A stretch of 9,694 nucleotides of DNA from Bacteroidales bacterium UBA5342 (GCA_002408065.1 DHQI01000126.1:1-9694); one strand, 5' to 3'. Shown: positions 1-7,932, numbered from the stretch's first letter. The notes: generated by a model from the sequence alone, not told the origin. Translations and numbers: made by a program.

Positions 1-1434
1 CCCAAGGGGAGTGTTACCCCGGGCGTGAATAGGATCTTGGAACAAATCACGCGAACGCCCCGTACTTAAGAAGTGATTTTCAGAATTAAGAATAATCTTT
101 TCCGGACTAACCGATTTCATAAAGTCATAAGACATACAGAGCTCACGCCACTCGTAAGCAAAGTGCTCCTGAAACTCATAGGGCCCGCCATACATCGTTT
201 CGTGCTCTATGCTTGCATCATTTCCTATTATTTCGGTCATGCGCGTCAACTCCTCCAAGTCAATACCATGGCCACGGTTATTTTCGCTCCACAGGTTGGG
301 CATGATCTTAATATGCGTTTTTGCTTCAGCGTCATAAGACTGAATAGTATCATGCAAACCAGTAAACCAGGCCGTTACACGTTCACGGTTGAAGCTGACC
401 CAATCGTACCACATGGCTTTGCCTTGCAGGCTACGCTCTATCGGTATGCTTATGCTCACATCGTTGAAAGAAGCAAACGAACTCCCCCATCGCTGGTTTA
501 ACTCTTCGATAGATGTGTGACGCTGCGCCAAAGTATCACGAAATTTCTCAAAGGTATATTCAGACACACCACCGCTTGCCCAGTCTACTTTTCCATTGGT
601 CTGTGTGGTATAAAAATGTGGCTCATTGCACAGCAGATAACCCATCTCAGCATATTTTTTTCCTTTAAACTGAGGAACTGTAGCGCTCAAAAGCATCCCT
701 TGCATTTCGCGTGCTCCGGGGTTATCGATATCGTAATGCGTATACGAATTGGTGCGCATTTTGAAATCAGGACCGTATTTATCCTGTGCCCATACTGGTG
801 GATTTTTATGATTGAGAAAAATAAAACCCATCGTACCACTTTCTTTGGTTTCAATATCTTGTTGGATCCATTTCTTTATCGTCCCATCTTCCTCTACATG
901 CCCCGGAGCTAAGAAGAAACCATCCAGCTGACCGTGGTACTCTTGCAACAATTCAGTGCCCGGCTTCCAGGTATAATCCGTCAGGAAAACAGGCCTACCC
1001 TTATATGTTATCTGGTCACCATCCAGCTTAGCCTCGCTCCAATCAATATTTTCTACATACAAACGGCGACTTTTTCCATCCAGCAGATTTTGAATATTTA
1101 CGATAGCCTCATCCAACATACGAATAATATCTTCGCGCTCAAATTGCGCTAAACCTTGCGCCATCTCGAGCGAATTATTTTTGTAACGCGAGACTTGCAT
1201 AAACAGAGAATCGTTTCTGAGCACATTAGCTTCGTCCCAATTAGCAAAAGCTAAAAAAATCTCCGCCGTACGCACCGTTGTTTTTTCGTGTATCGTTGCG
1301 ATTGATTTTGCATCAGCCTGTGCAATCAAAGTATTAAGCGTTTGGATTTTTGTCTTGGCTTGATCTTCTAATTGCCCTGCATTTATCCATTGACTACAAA
1401 ACAATATTAGAATAACGTAAAGTGTTTTTTTCAT
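1..1434 (-). CDS. Secreted clan GH-A glycoside hydrolase (GH42-like), 3' end cut by the window edge
   Basis: This open frame starts at an ATG at 1434 and runs 478 codons to base 1 without a stop, so the C-terminus lies outside the window. Residues 1-19 form a signal peptide (MKKTLYVILILFCSQWINA), placing the enzyme in the periplasm or beyond. An AAGGA ribosome site at 1443-1447, 8 nt upstream, supports the start. The body looks like a clan GH-A (beta/alpha)8 barrel. LLCNEPHF gives the likely acid/base Glu271 after an Asn. The segment at about 307-320 (TSIEELNQRWGSSF) is typical of GH42-type beta-galactosidases. LNSENHF gives a candidate nucleophile, Glu452, 181 residues later. Residues 20-120 are probably an N-terminal helical extension. 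The oxidoreductase gene lies 128 bp upstream on the same strand, so the two are probably co-transcribed. The likely substrate is a beta-galactan, given the nearby sulfatases, but the exact GH family (GH42, GH50 or a relative) cannot be settled by eye. Confidence 0.8.
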   Translation of the reverse strand, partial: MKKTLYVILILFCSQWINAGQLEDQAKTKIQTLNTLIAQADAKSIATIHEKTTVRTAEIFLAFANWDEANVLRNDSLFMQVSRYKNNSLEMAQGLAQFEREDIIRMLDEAIVNIQNLLDGKSRRLYVENIDWSEAKLDGDQITYKGRPVFLTDYTWKPGTELLQEYHGQLDGFFLAPGHVEEDGTIKKWIQQDIETKESGTMGFIFLNHKNPPVWAQDKYGPDFKMRTNSYTHYDIDNPGAREMQGMLLSATVPQFKGKKYAEMGYLLCNEPHFYTTQTNGKVDWASGGVSEYTFEKFRDTLAQRHTSIEELNQRWGSSFASFNDVSISIPIERSLQGKAMWYDWVSFNRERVTAWFTGLHDTIQSYDAEAKTHIKIMPNLWSENNRGHGIDLEELTRMTEIIGNDASIEHETMYGGPYEFQEHFAYEWRELCMSYDFMKSVSPEKIILNSENHFLSTGRSRDLFQDPIHARGNTPLG

Positions 1435-1562
1435 TTTTATAATCCTTGTATGTTGCTGTGCTACTCAGCTTTTTCTATGTTGTTACAATTTAAAATGCTA
1501 ACATAAAAAAGCACAAAATACCACCGTGTCTGATATCTAAAATCTGTTATTCTCTGTATTTT

Positions 1563-3494
1563 TTATGAATAACAACGCACCTCATACAGTCTCACATTCT
1601 CCGCACCGTGCGTTTTCTTCAAGTGCAAACGTATTTTATTCGTCTTTATTCTGTCAAATTTAGCCACCATTTTACGCGTAATATTTTCGCGCACTTCAGC
1701 AACTTTAAGCCACGCCCCATGCTGCCATACTTCCACATCAAAATCCTTCAATAGTTCGGGGGGGACCCCCAAAATCTGACCTTTGTTCTTGGCCGGATTC
1801 TTGTGCATCATCAATTTGCGTTGCAGGTTAGTATTACCTTTCAGTTCTACTTGAGAGAGGCTGACTTCCCCATCCCATTCTAATGTTAACAAGGCATTGT
1901 TACCCACTGACTCCCAATGATGTAGTTTATCTATTTCATCGCGTCCCACGCCATCTGTCAACAAATCTACCTTACCGCTAAAGGTCGATGACGCACTTAG
2001 TCCTGCTTTCTTAGCTAAATCTTGAGCATCGTTAGCCGGGCGCTTAGGAAAGTAAGAGTCGTCCCGCAACAGCTGCTCCTGTAACTCATTAATATATTTA
2101 TTAGCAATGCCCCGTGGAGTGGTATTTTTAGCCACACAAAGTGCAGCAGCCGTCCCCACAGCCTGCCCCATCATAGAGCAGGTTCCTATGATGCGCGTTG
2201 ACGAAAGCGCCATATGCGAAACACTTACATTACGTCCGGCAAAAGAAAGGTTTTCAATATTTTTAGAATACAACGAACGGTAAGGCACTTCGTATACTTG
2301 CTTGAAACGGGTATGAAAATAACTCGCCGGCTGACTCAGATCTTCGATACCTCCGGGGTTGTGTTCATCCAAAGACCATCCCCCAAAGGCCACGGCATCA
2401 TCAAAGTGGTGGTAGTTTTCCATTTCCTTTTGCGTCAGGATATGGTCGCCCATAAAACGACGTGACTCACGGCGTCCCGGGATAGAACCAATCCAATCCA
2501 GTGCCAGATTTTCCGTCTCGGGGTATTCGCCGGAATTCTTAATATAATCCCAAACCCCATAAAAATAAGCCATTAACTTATGACGGATGTTATCGCGCTG
2601 GGCAATGATATCAAACTGATCACCCACTTCTATCCACCAAAAACCCTCTTTAAATTGCTTAAAACGACGGTGTTTATCCTTTAATGCCGCTTTATAATCA
2701 AAAGGGATAGCATAACTCGGTGCTTTGAATGGCACCGGATGTCCCATATCCTTCGTTATCATCATAAGACAGTCGCCCATCACCCATCCATCAGCTTTTT
2801 CAGGAGCAAAGGACTCGTCAAATTCGTACTTGCTTTCGCGCCCCGTACGGTATTCTGCTCCTGCCTGAGCGGCCATCAGTCCATCGCCCGAACAGTCGAC
2901 AAACTGCTTTGCTGAAATATAAAACAGTGTCTCCGTAGTACTTTGCCAGCACAAAGCTGTTTTTATTCTGTTACCGTTCATCTTCACATCCACGCCCTGA
3001 GTATTGAGTAACAAGGTCAGGTTGGGTTCACGCACCACAAAATCATATAAAACGTGATCCCACACCGGATAGCTCTCTTGCTGATTATAGACCCAATTTT
3101 CTATCAGAATTTCTTCAATGATGCCGGTTTCACGCTCCACCCGGTGTTTATTGGTCAGACTTTGAACACCGTTTACCGTTACGCGCATTTCGCTCGAAGC
3201 ATTACCTCCCAGTACCGGACGGTCTTGTACCAATAGGGTTTTGGCACCATTTCGTGCGGCCGATACCGCCGCCGAAATCCCCGCCATACCGGCCCCTATC
3301 ACAGCCACATCATAGCTTAACTTTTTCTCCCTTTCGGGAATGCCTTTGGTGCCGGTAGCTACCTGATACCAATCATCAGTACTGCGGTCTGCAGCCCCCG
3401 GGCTGCTATCGCTTGAGCAAGATGCTACCAAAGGCGCAGCACCTAATACGGCTGCTCCGCTTATTCCTTTTTTGAAAAAATCACGTCTCTTCAT
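1563..3494 (-). CDS. Tat-exported lipoprotein FAD-dependent oxidoreductase (FAD_oxidored / PF12831-like)
   Basis: The product has 643 residues. The N-terminus carries a twin-arginine motif (KRRDFF, Arg3-Arg4), a hydrophobic stretch and a lipobox (LVASC) with Cys26 as the lipidation site. This suggests the enzyme folds with its flavin in the cytoplasm, is exported by Tat and is anchored to a membrane. A dinucleotide-binding fold follows: VIGAGMAG at 65-72, then a second strand ending near Asp91, and GGNASSEMR at 96-104. FVDCSGDG at 198-205 and the C-terminal FAD motif FAGRNVSVSHMALSSTR at 418-434 fit the family. Residues of about 510-643 look like a beta-sandwich of the F5/8 type C (galactose-binding-like) kind, ending LYEVRCYS. 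The C-terminal addition is often seen in this family. The substrate is unknown; oxidation or dehydrogenation of a sugar is an inference from the neighbouring glycosidase. The start at 3494 is preceded by an AAAAGAAGAA purine run. Confidence 0.85.
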   Translation of the reverse strand: MKRRDFFKKGISGAAVLGAAPLVASCSSDSSPGAADRSTDDWYQVATGTKGIPEREKKLSYDVAVIGAGMAGISAAVSAARNGAKTLLVQDRPVLGGNASSEMRVTVNGVQSLTNKHRVERETGIIEEILIENWVYNQQESYPVWDHVLYDFVVREPNLTLLLNTQGVDVKMNGNRIKTALCWQSTTETLFYISAKQFVDCSGDGLMAAQAGAEYRTGRESKYEFDESFAPEKADGWVMGDCLMMITKDMGHPVPFKAPSYAIPFDYKAALKDKHRRFKQFKEGFWWIEVGDQFDIIAQRDNIRHKLMAYFYGVWDYIKNSGEYPETENLALDWIGSIPGRRESRRFMGDHILTQKEMENYHHFDDAVAFGGWSLDEHNPGGIEDLSQPASYFHTRFKQVYEVPYRSLYSKNIENLSFAGRNVSVSHMALSSTRIIGTCSMMGQAVGTAAALCVAKNTTPRGIANKYINELQEQLLRDDSYFPKRPANDAQDLAKKAGLSASSTFSGKVDLLTDGVGRDEIDKLHHWESVGNNALLTLEWDGEVSLSQVELKGNTNLQRKLMMHKNPAKNKGQILGVPPELLKDFDVEVWQHGAWLKVAEVRENITRKMVAKFDRIKTNKIRLHLKKTHGAENVRLYEVRCYS

Positions 3495-3865
3495 TTCTTC
3501 TTTTATTCTTTTGACTGTTGGCCATTAGCCCTGTTGCGATTACAAAGAGAATGATTTTCTTATATTAATATGTTTTTTGTGGTTTTTGCTTTGTGTTTGG
3601 GAGTAAATGGAGCATTAAACAATAGATACCCGCACGTAAGAAAAAACATGCAATAGCATAATTACCAAAAGTCTACACCAACTTAAGCATTTCTTATAAA
3701 CGCGAGTTTGACATGAAACATGGTCATAGTTCAAACTGTTTTTTGAGTAGAAATGGTCAGCAATTAGCGAAAGTATATCGGGATATGTCAAGATGATTTG
3801 GGTCAAATTTATACCAAAATCAGCTGCCCCCTTAGGGAAAATGATATTTTACATCGAAGGTAACG
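3495..3865. other. Intergenic region, AT-rich, no credible gene
   Basis: This 371-base stretch separates the oxidoreductase from the racemase-like gene; both lie on the minus strand. A 63-codon frame at 3615-3806 has no ribosome site and no recognisable protein character and was not called. On the minus strand, TAAATTTG at 3811-3804 matches the Bacteroidota -7 consensus TAnnTTTG, but no convincing -33 TTG lies at the right distance and the leader would be about 300 nt. CCCTTAGGG near 3829-3837 is a short palindrome without a T-run, so it is not called as a terminator. The region probably holds the promoter of the oxidoreductase-glycosidase unit, but I cannot locate it with confidence. Confidence 0.5.
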
Positions 3866-4483
3866 TTATAAGCTAGTCAATATCTGTTTCACTCCAAACT
3901 CAGGACTCGCATATACCTCTCTTTCGAAATCGGACAAGTAAGCCTTGGCCCCTTCCATAGAAGCCTGCGCTAAAAAAACGACTTCCACCTCTTGAGCATA
4001 TGCTTGTATCTTCTGAGCTATTAGTTTAGAATAAGCTTCCATATCATTTTTTTCAAAGAATGACCACGCCTCTGTACAATCAATGCCTTTCACTGACAAC
4101 ATCCTGTGTTGTACTTTTGCGGCAGCAGATATTAAACCTAAACTCATATCATAGGTAGACTCTGCCGCATAGGCCAAGCCTATTTGAGTATAGTTTTTCA
4201 CAATATATTCTACCACAGGACGGTCTATACGCCACACATCCGGATGACGATCGCTGGCCTCTCCATAAGTGGAACAAGTGCAAATAATCTTTTGAGGCTG
4301 TAAGGTACGTATCTTTTCTATCTCTGCATCAAAGGTGCTATCATCTCTTGTACCATGGCGCAGTGCAAAGGATAAAATCTCCTCGTTTACAAAGTGACGA
4401 ATTTCTTCCTCTGGAGCATATTTACGCGCTAAATCTTCAAATTTATCAACGTTAGAGGCTAAGGTATGAAAAAATGCAAGCAT
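3866..4483 (-). CDS. Asp/Glu/hydantoin racemase-superfamily-like protein, probably without the second catalytic Cys
   Basis: The product has 205 residues, no signal peptide and no membrane segment, so it is probably cytoplasmic. The segment KIICTCSTYGEASD (about 65-78, Cys68 and Cys70) resembles the first catalytic-cysteine motif of the Asp/Glu racemase superfamily (the hxxACTxxG pattern). The second half contains EVVFLAQASMEGAKAYL at about 166-182, where the second motif with its Cys would be expected; here Ala-Gln-Ala-Ser replaces it. Racemases of this fold use two cysteines as the acid/base pair, so a simple racemase reaction is doubtful. A lyase, decarboxylase or isomerase-like role, or a non-catalytic one, is possible. 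The length is slightly short for the family (usually 220-250). The membrane-protein gene ends 59 bp upstream on the same strand, so they may be co-transcribed. The superfamily call is by motif only and moderately sure; the function is unknown. Confidence 0.6.
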   Translation of the reverse strand: MLAFFHTLASNVDKFEDLARKYAPEEEIRHFVNEEILSFALRHGTRDDSTFDAEIEKIRTLQPQKIICTCSTYGEASDRHPDVWRIDRPVVEYIVKNYTQIGLAYAAESTYDMSLGLISAAAKVQHRMLSVKGIDCTEAWSFFEKNDMEAYSKLIAQKIQAYAQEVEVVFLAQASMEGAKAYLSDFEREVYASPEFGVKQILTSL

Positions 4484-4542
4484 AAGAATTCAATTTTTCT
4501 AATCTGAGTTGTCAATTACCGTCATATTACTTTTTTCATTTT

Positions 4543-5079
4543 CTATGCCTTATCTTTTCCGTTCATCTGATTGATCTGTCCTACCCTGATAGCTATTTTA
4601 TGGCTATAAACGACAAGAAAGTACCCTATAACAACATTGATAATTTGGGCTATGATGTTAAGGTTTGAAAACAGAGAAAAGATTTCATTATTGTTATGCA
4701 TCTGACGGGCAGACATCTGTACCGCTCCTAAAATTTGCGAAATGATTGCTCCAATATTATTAATAAAGAGCAATCCACCTATTATTATCAAGCCTAGTGT
4801 TAAAAGCTTGTCGACATCCATATCTGAAACAGACAAGCGATCATCATCAAAATTTTTATCCAATTTCAACCATTTGATAATAGTTTTCGACTTAAAAATC
4901 AATAAGACATTGAGCGAAACAATAAGCAGAAGTGCCGCCAAAAGCCCTATAATACTCGTCCAGTCAGGTGTATGAATAAGAAAAGACAAGGTGCTTGGAA
5001 AATAAGTGAACAAGAGCTTAACGATAGAATACAGACCGAAAAGTTTAATAAGGATGTTGAAAAAATCTCTTTTAGTCAT
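4543..5079 (-). CDS. Small integral membrane protein, function unknown (four predicted helices)
   Basis: I do not recognise this family. The frame is open to 5136, but the ATG at 5079 is preferred because it gives MTKRDFFNILIKLF, a plausible charged end followed by the first hydrophobic helix; the longer version only adds 19 residues overlapping likely promoter sequence. The 178-residue product has hydrophobic segments at about 7-28, 41-62, 92-116 and 139-159. An acidic stretch at about 75-90 (KNFDDDRLSVSDMDVD) lies between helices 2 and 3, and the tail is hydrophilic (QMNGKDKA). There is no catalytic motif. A -7-like box TACATTTG (minus strand, 5106-5099) lies 20 nt before the start. The racemase-like gene follows 59 bp downstream. 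The start is weakly supported by the ribosome site, as is common in Bacteroidota. Confidence 0.65.
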   Translation of the reverse strand: MTKRDFFNILIKLFGLYSIVKLLFTYFPSTLSFLIHTPDWTSIIGLLAALLLIVSLNVLLIFKSKTIIKWLKLDKNFDDDRLSVSDMDVDKLLTLGLIIIGGLLFINNIGAIISQILGAVQMSARQMHNNNEIFSLFSNLNIIAQIINVVIGYFLVVYSHKIAIRVGQINQMNGKDKA

Positions 5080-5289
5080 AGTGTTAGGTTTCAAATCACA
5101 AATGTATAGAAATAATGTTCTACTTTTGCACCTCATTAATAAAAAGACAGAGTTTATGTCCTAAGGTGTAGGTATGAAATGTACAGCATCAGCGGGAATC
5201 GCACAAAGCATTTCACAAAACAGAAACAACGTTAACTAACAACTGACTGGAATCTTAAAAAGTCCTCAAATAATATCTTTTGATTTTAC
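5080..5289. promoter_or_regulatory. Divergent promoter region with two candidate -7 boxes
   Basis: This 210-base region lies between the membrane-protein gene (minus) and the nitroreductase gene (plus). Two exact matches to the Bacteroidota -7 consensus TAnnTTTG occur back to back: TACATTTG on the minus strand (5106-5099) and TACTTTTG on the plus strand (5121-5128, followed by CACC). Neither has a clear -33 TTG at the usual 19-23 bp. A third, imperfect box (TATCTTTTG, one T too many) sits at 5274-5282. It would fit only if the nitroreductase starts at the later ATG at 5305 or 5311. A 7-bp inverted repeat, TGAAATG/CATTTCA (5175-5181 and 5209-5215), could be an operator but is short enough to be chance. 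Confidence 0.3.
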
Positions 5290-6039
5290 ATGTCTCAAAT
5301 CTTAATGCTCATGACCAACGAAGCGCAAATCTTTGATAAAGTAGTAAACGAACGCCGTTCCATTCGCCTATACGATCAAAAAGCGAAATATGATAAAAGC
5401 ATAGTAGAACGCAGCTTGCAACGTGCTATCCTCTCCCCCAACAGCAGTAACATGCAACTCTGGGAATTTGTACGCGTCAGCAGCGAAGAAAAAAAGAAAG
5501 AACTGGCCTATTACTGCATGGATCAATTACCTGCAAAGACAGCCCGCGAGCTGGTGGTATTTGTAGCCCGCCCCGATAAATACAAACAAAGTATAGCTCA
5601 CAACCTGGAGCTGGTCAATGCAGCCGACAACTTCGAAAAAGAATCGCGCAAAGAAAAACGCCGTAACTATTACAGCAAAATGATGCCAGCTTTCTATGCC
5701 TTTGATTTTCTGTACATTTTTAGTTTGCTAAAAAAACTCTTTGTAACCCTGACAGGCATCAAGAAACCCTCTATACGCGAAGTAACAGCCATAGATAAAA
5801 AAGTAACCATTCACAAGAGTGTAGGACTGGCAGCTAGCACTTTTATGCTGAGCGTGAGAGCAGAAGGCTACGATACCTGCCCCCTGGAAGGCTTCGATTC
5901 CAAACGCATCAAAAAAATGCTTGGCCTGCCACGGCGTGCTCAAATCAATATGGTGGTAGCTGTAGGTCCACGTGCTAAAGACGGCATATTCTATCCACGC
6001 ATCCGCTATCCTTATGACGAAGTGGTGAGTGAAATCTAG
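5290..6039 (+). CDS. Nitroreductase-family FMN-dependent oxidoreductase
   Basis: The product has 249 residues and no signal peptide. Family features are the N-terminal FMN-phosphate-binding stretch VNERRSIRLYD (19-29, Arg22-Arg23-Ser24), the segment SPNSSNMQLWEF (49-60) that normally lies over the flavin, and the C-terminal block GLAASTFMLSVRAEGYDTCPLEGFD (179-203). The fold reduces nitro compounds, quinones or related substrates with NAD(P)H; the natural substrate is not predictable. About residues 110-175 form a basic, partly hydrophobic insertion (KESRKEKRRNYY, then FYAFDFLYIFSLLKKLF) that may cover the active site or touch the membrane. ATGs at 5305 and 5311 are alternative starts; residues 1-12 lie outside the conserved domain, so the true start is uncertain. 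The gene is alone on the plus strand, transcribed divergently from the membrane-protein gene and convergently with the sulfatases, so it is probably monocistronic. Confidence 0.85.
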   Translation: MSQILMLMTNEAQIFDKVVNERRSIRLYDQKAKYDKSIVERSLQRAILSPNSSNMQLWEFVRVSSEEKKKELAYYCMDQLPAKTARELVVFVARPDKYKQSIAHNLELVNAADNFEKESRKEKRRNYYSKMMPAFYAFDFLYIFSLLKKLFVTLTGIKKPSIREVTAIDKKVTIHKSVGLAASTFMLSVRAEGYDTCPLEGFDSKRIKKMLGLPRRAQINMVVAVGPRAKDGIFYPRIRYPYDEVVSEI

Positions 6040-6064
6040 AAAACTATCATTACTGGCTTATCTA

Positions 6065-6106
6065 AGGCCTTGCTTTAGTGCTAAGGCCTGTTGCTTTGTG
6101 TTTTTT
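6065..6106 (+). terminator. Possible weak Rho-independent terminator of the nitroreductase gene
   Basis: AGGCCTT (6065-6071) pairs with AAGGCCT (6083-6089) around an 11-base loop, and a run of six T follows at 6101-6106. The T-run is 11 bases beyond the stem, which is further than usual, although the gap is itself T-rich. The hairpin starts 26 bases after the nitroreductase stop codon, as expected. Confidence 0.35.
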
Positions 6107-6303
6107 CAGAGTTCCGTACTTTATCTTCCTATAAGCACTCATGTCGACATATATAAGCAAAACAAACTTAAGCAATGAGCGCTTTGTACTATCCCGGTTA
6201 TTTTTAAGTCAGATTTCAATTTAAAACTATGCTTTCCCCATGGCTTAACTCGCTTTTCAGGTGTTAAAAAAAACACTTTGTTACCTGGTTAAAACAATAT
6301 CAT

Positions 6304-6345
6304 AAAAAAAGAGCCACAATGAAAACCTCTAAACATCGTAGCTCT
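6304..6345 (-). terminator. Rho-independent terminator of the sulfatase unit
   Basis: Read on the minus strand, AGAGCTACGATG (6345-6334) pairs with CATTGTGGCTCT (6321-6310) over 12 bp, with two G-U wobbles and a 12-base loop. A run of six T follows directly (6309-6304), extending the last T of the stem. It lies 45 bases after the stop codon of the sulfatase at 6391. The plus-strand side of the hairpin has no T-run, so it acts on minus-strand transcripts only. Confidence 0.8.
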
Positions 6346-6390
6346 TCTGGATAATGAGAAGCCCCAATTAAGCTTCCCTCAAGACAATCA

Positions 6391-7845
6391 TTATTCGGTA
6401 ATGTAAGGCTTAGCTTTAGGACTAAGACCGGGTTCATCGTATTTTTTCATCTGACGGAAAAGCTCTGCTTGCATCTCTTTAGCTATCTTGGCGTAAGCCT
6501 GATCGTCATACACATTCGTCAGCTCAAAAGGGTCTTTTTCCATATCAAAAAGGTAAGGTTTCTCTTTCTTGTCGAGCACTAACTTATAACGGTCGCTTAC
6601 TGCTGCTACCCACCAGCCTCCTGACTTAGCATAATAAGTGATGCGGTCGCTGTTGACCTCCATATCTTTGTTTAAATAATCGTCCGACGTATCTTCACCG
6701 TGGAAACCCACATTATAATCGATCCCCATCATAGATAAAATAGTAGGCGCAAAATCCACATTGGTATAAGCTGTGTTAAGCACTTTTCCAGCCTTGATTT
6801 TCTTCGGATAACGAATCACAAACGGTATTTTGGCGGAAGCTTCATAAGGCACCCCTTTATTACGGCGTGCATGCTCATAAAACATATCACCATGATCCGC
6901 TGTAAAGATCACAATGGTATTTTCCGTCAAATTATTATCATCCAAATACGCTAGAATATCCCCTACACGATCGTCAATGTGCTTCACCATTCCGAAATAT
7001 TGCTGTAGGGATTTTGCGCTAAATACTTGCGCTTCGTTCTTGTCATCCTTGCTTCCTTTTGCCCATCCCGGCTTGTTAACAACATATTTGGCCTGCATCG
7101 TCATAGGCATTTGCACATCCATATCATTGTACATCGTGTTGTACGGTGAAGTAGCATAGTCGGGCGTGTGCGGATCCGGTATCGACAGCATCAGACAGAA
7201 AGCTTTGTCTTTGTCACGTTCCAATATCTCCAGTGTTTTTTCAGTAAAATAATCCGTCAAGTGAATAATTTCCTCTTGGGGGTATTTTTCTGCTGCGTTT
7301 GCACCAAGTCCTACCTTGTTTTCTGCTTCTCCGTTTATAAGGTGAAAATATGGTGCATGACCGCCTTTCATCATATAACGGTTATCATCAAAACCAGCCT
7401 TGTATTCTATACCAAAAGCATATTTTTCGTGTCCGGCCAAATGCCATTTTCCGACATAAGAAGTGGCATAGCCGGCATCTTTCAACACATGTGCAAAAGT
7501 GGTGACATCTTCACGAATATGCAGGCCGTTTTTCCATGCTCCTGTGGCTTGAGGATAAAGCCCTGTTATTAAGGATGCCCGGGATGGCGTACACACCGGC
7601 GAAGAGCAATAATAACTTGTTGCAATAGCCCCTTCGTGCGCTATCCTATCGATGTTTGGCGTTTCTACATTGTTGCCTTTTCCCCACACAAAAGCCTGAT
7701 CCTCGGGCATTATTTCCTGATAACAACTCAAGGTTCTGAAGCTGTGCTCATCGGTGTGAATAATAAGCAAATTAGGTTTTTCTCCGGCCTTCATAAGGGT
7801 AAAGACTGCAGCCATAAGGCTTAGAATAAATAGTCGTGTTTTCAT
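6391..7845 (-). CDS. Exported family S1 sulfatase, downstream copy
   Basis: The ATG at 7845 is chosen over the longer frame (7872) because it starts a proper signal peptide (MKTRLFILSLMAAVFTLMKA, cut near Ala20); an A-rich leader precedes it. The mature 484-residue precursor is of usual S1 length. SSPVCTPSRASLITG gives the C-x-P-S-R formylglycine motif with Cys85 and Arg89. Other active-site candidates are Asp32-Glu33 (TDEH, metal), Lys133 and His135 (VGKWHL), His226 (PDPHTP), Asp317-His318 (TADHGD) and Lys330 (NKGVPYE). The C-terminal KPYLFDMEKDPFELTNVYDD block is the typical S1 subdomain. The enzyme removes sulfate esters, here probably from an algal-type polysaccharide; it needs a maturase that is not in this window. 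It is about two-thirds identical to the upstream sulfatase over residues 24-136 and ends 45 bp before a strong terminator. The subfamily and substrate position cannot be assigned by eye. Confidence 0.92.
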   Translation of the reverse strand: MKTRLFILSLMAAVFTLMKAGEKPNLLIIHTDEHSFRTLSCYQEIMPEDQAFVWGKGNNVETPNIDRIAHEGAIATSYYCSSPVCTPSRASLITGLYPQATGAWKNGLHIREDVTTFAHVLKDAGYATSYVGKWHLAGHEKYAFGIEYKAGFDDNRYMMKGGHAPYFHLINGEAENKVGLGANAAEKYPQEEIIHLTDYFTEKTLEILERDKDKAFCLMLSIPDPHTPDYATSPYNTMYNDMDVQMPMTMQAKYVVNKPGWAKGSKDDKNEAQVFSAKSLQQYFGMVKHIDDRVGDILAYLDDNNLTENTIVIFTADHGDMFYEHARRNKGVPYEASAKIPFVIRYPKKIKAGKVLNTAYTNVDFAPTILSMMGIDYNVGFHGEDTSDDYLNKDMEVNSDRITYYAKSGGWWVAAVSDRYKLVLDKKEKPYLFDMEKDPFELTNVYDDQAYAKIAKEMQAELFRQMKKYDEPGLSPKAKPYITE

Positions 7846-7932
7846 TTTTGTATTTTTTGAATGACAGCACAAATCTACGATATGAATTATATAGCTTTGT
7901 TCTTTATGGTTTCTTTACTGTCAACTTTAGTC

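Larger units (their letters stand above)
6040..6390. other. Convergent intergenic region holding terminators
   Basis: This 351-base stretch lies between the ends of the nitroreductase gene (plus) and the downstream sulfatase (minus). It holds the two terminators listed separately. Between them is an inverted repeat CAGGT/ACCTG (6258-6262 and 6283-6287) enclosing an alternative small hairpin GTGTT/AACAC (6261-6265 and 6272-6276) around an A-run. I see no gene or ribosome site in the region. Confidence 0.6.

Noticed and set aside
73..1152. Three plus-strand open frames (73-501, 517-912, 934-1152)
   Set aside because: They are antisense shadows of the minus-strand glycosidase, which has a continuous frame, a signal peptide and active-site motifs.
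3615..3806. 63-codon minus-strand frame in the gap upstream of the oxidoreductase
   Set aside because: No ribosome site, no recognisable protein features and composition like the surrounding non-coding AT-rich DNA.
3829..3837. CCCTTAGGG palindrome downstream of the racemase-like gene as a terminator
   Set aside because: The stem is at most 4 bp and no T-run follows on the minus strand in the right position.
5175..5215. Inverted repeat TGAAATG/CATTTCA upstream of the nitroreductase as an operator
   Set aside because: Only 7 bp arms 27 bases apart in AT-rich DNA; expected by chance and not supported by a regulator gene nearby.
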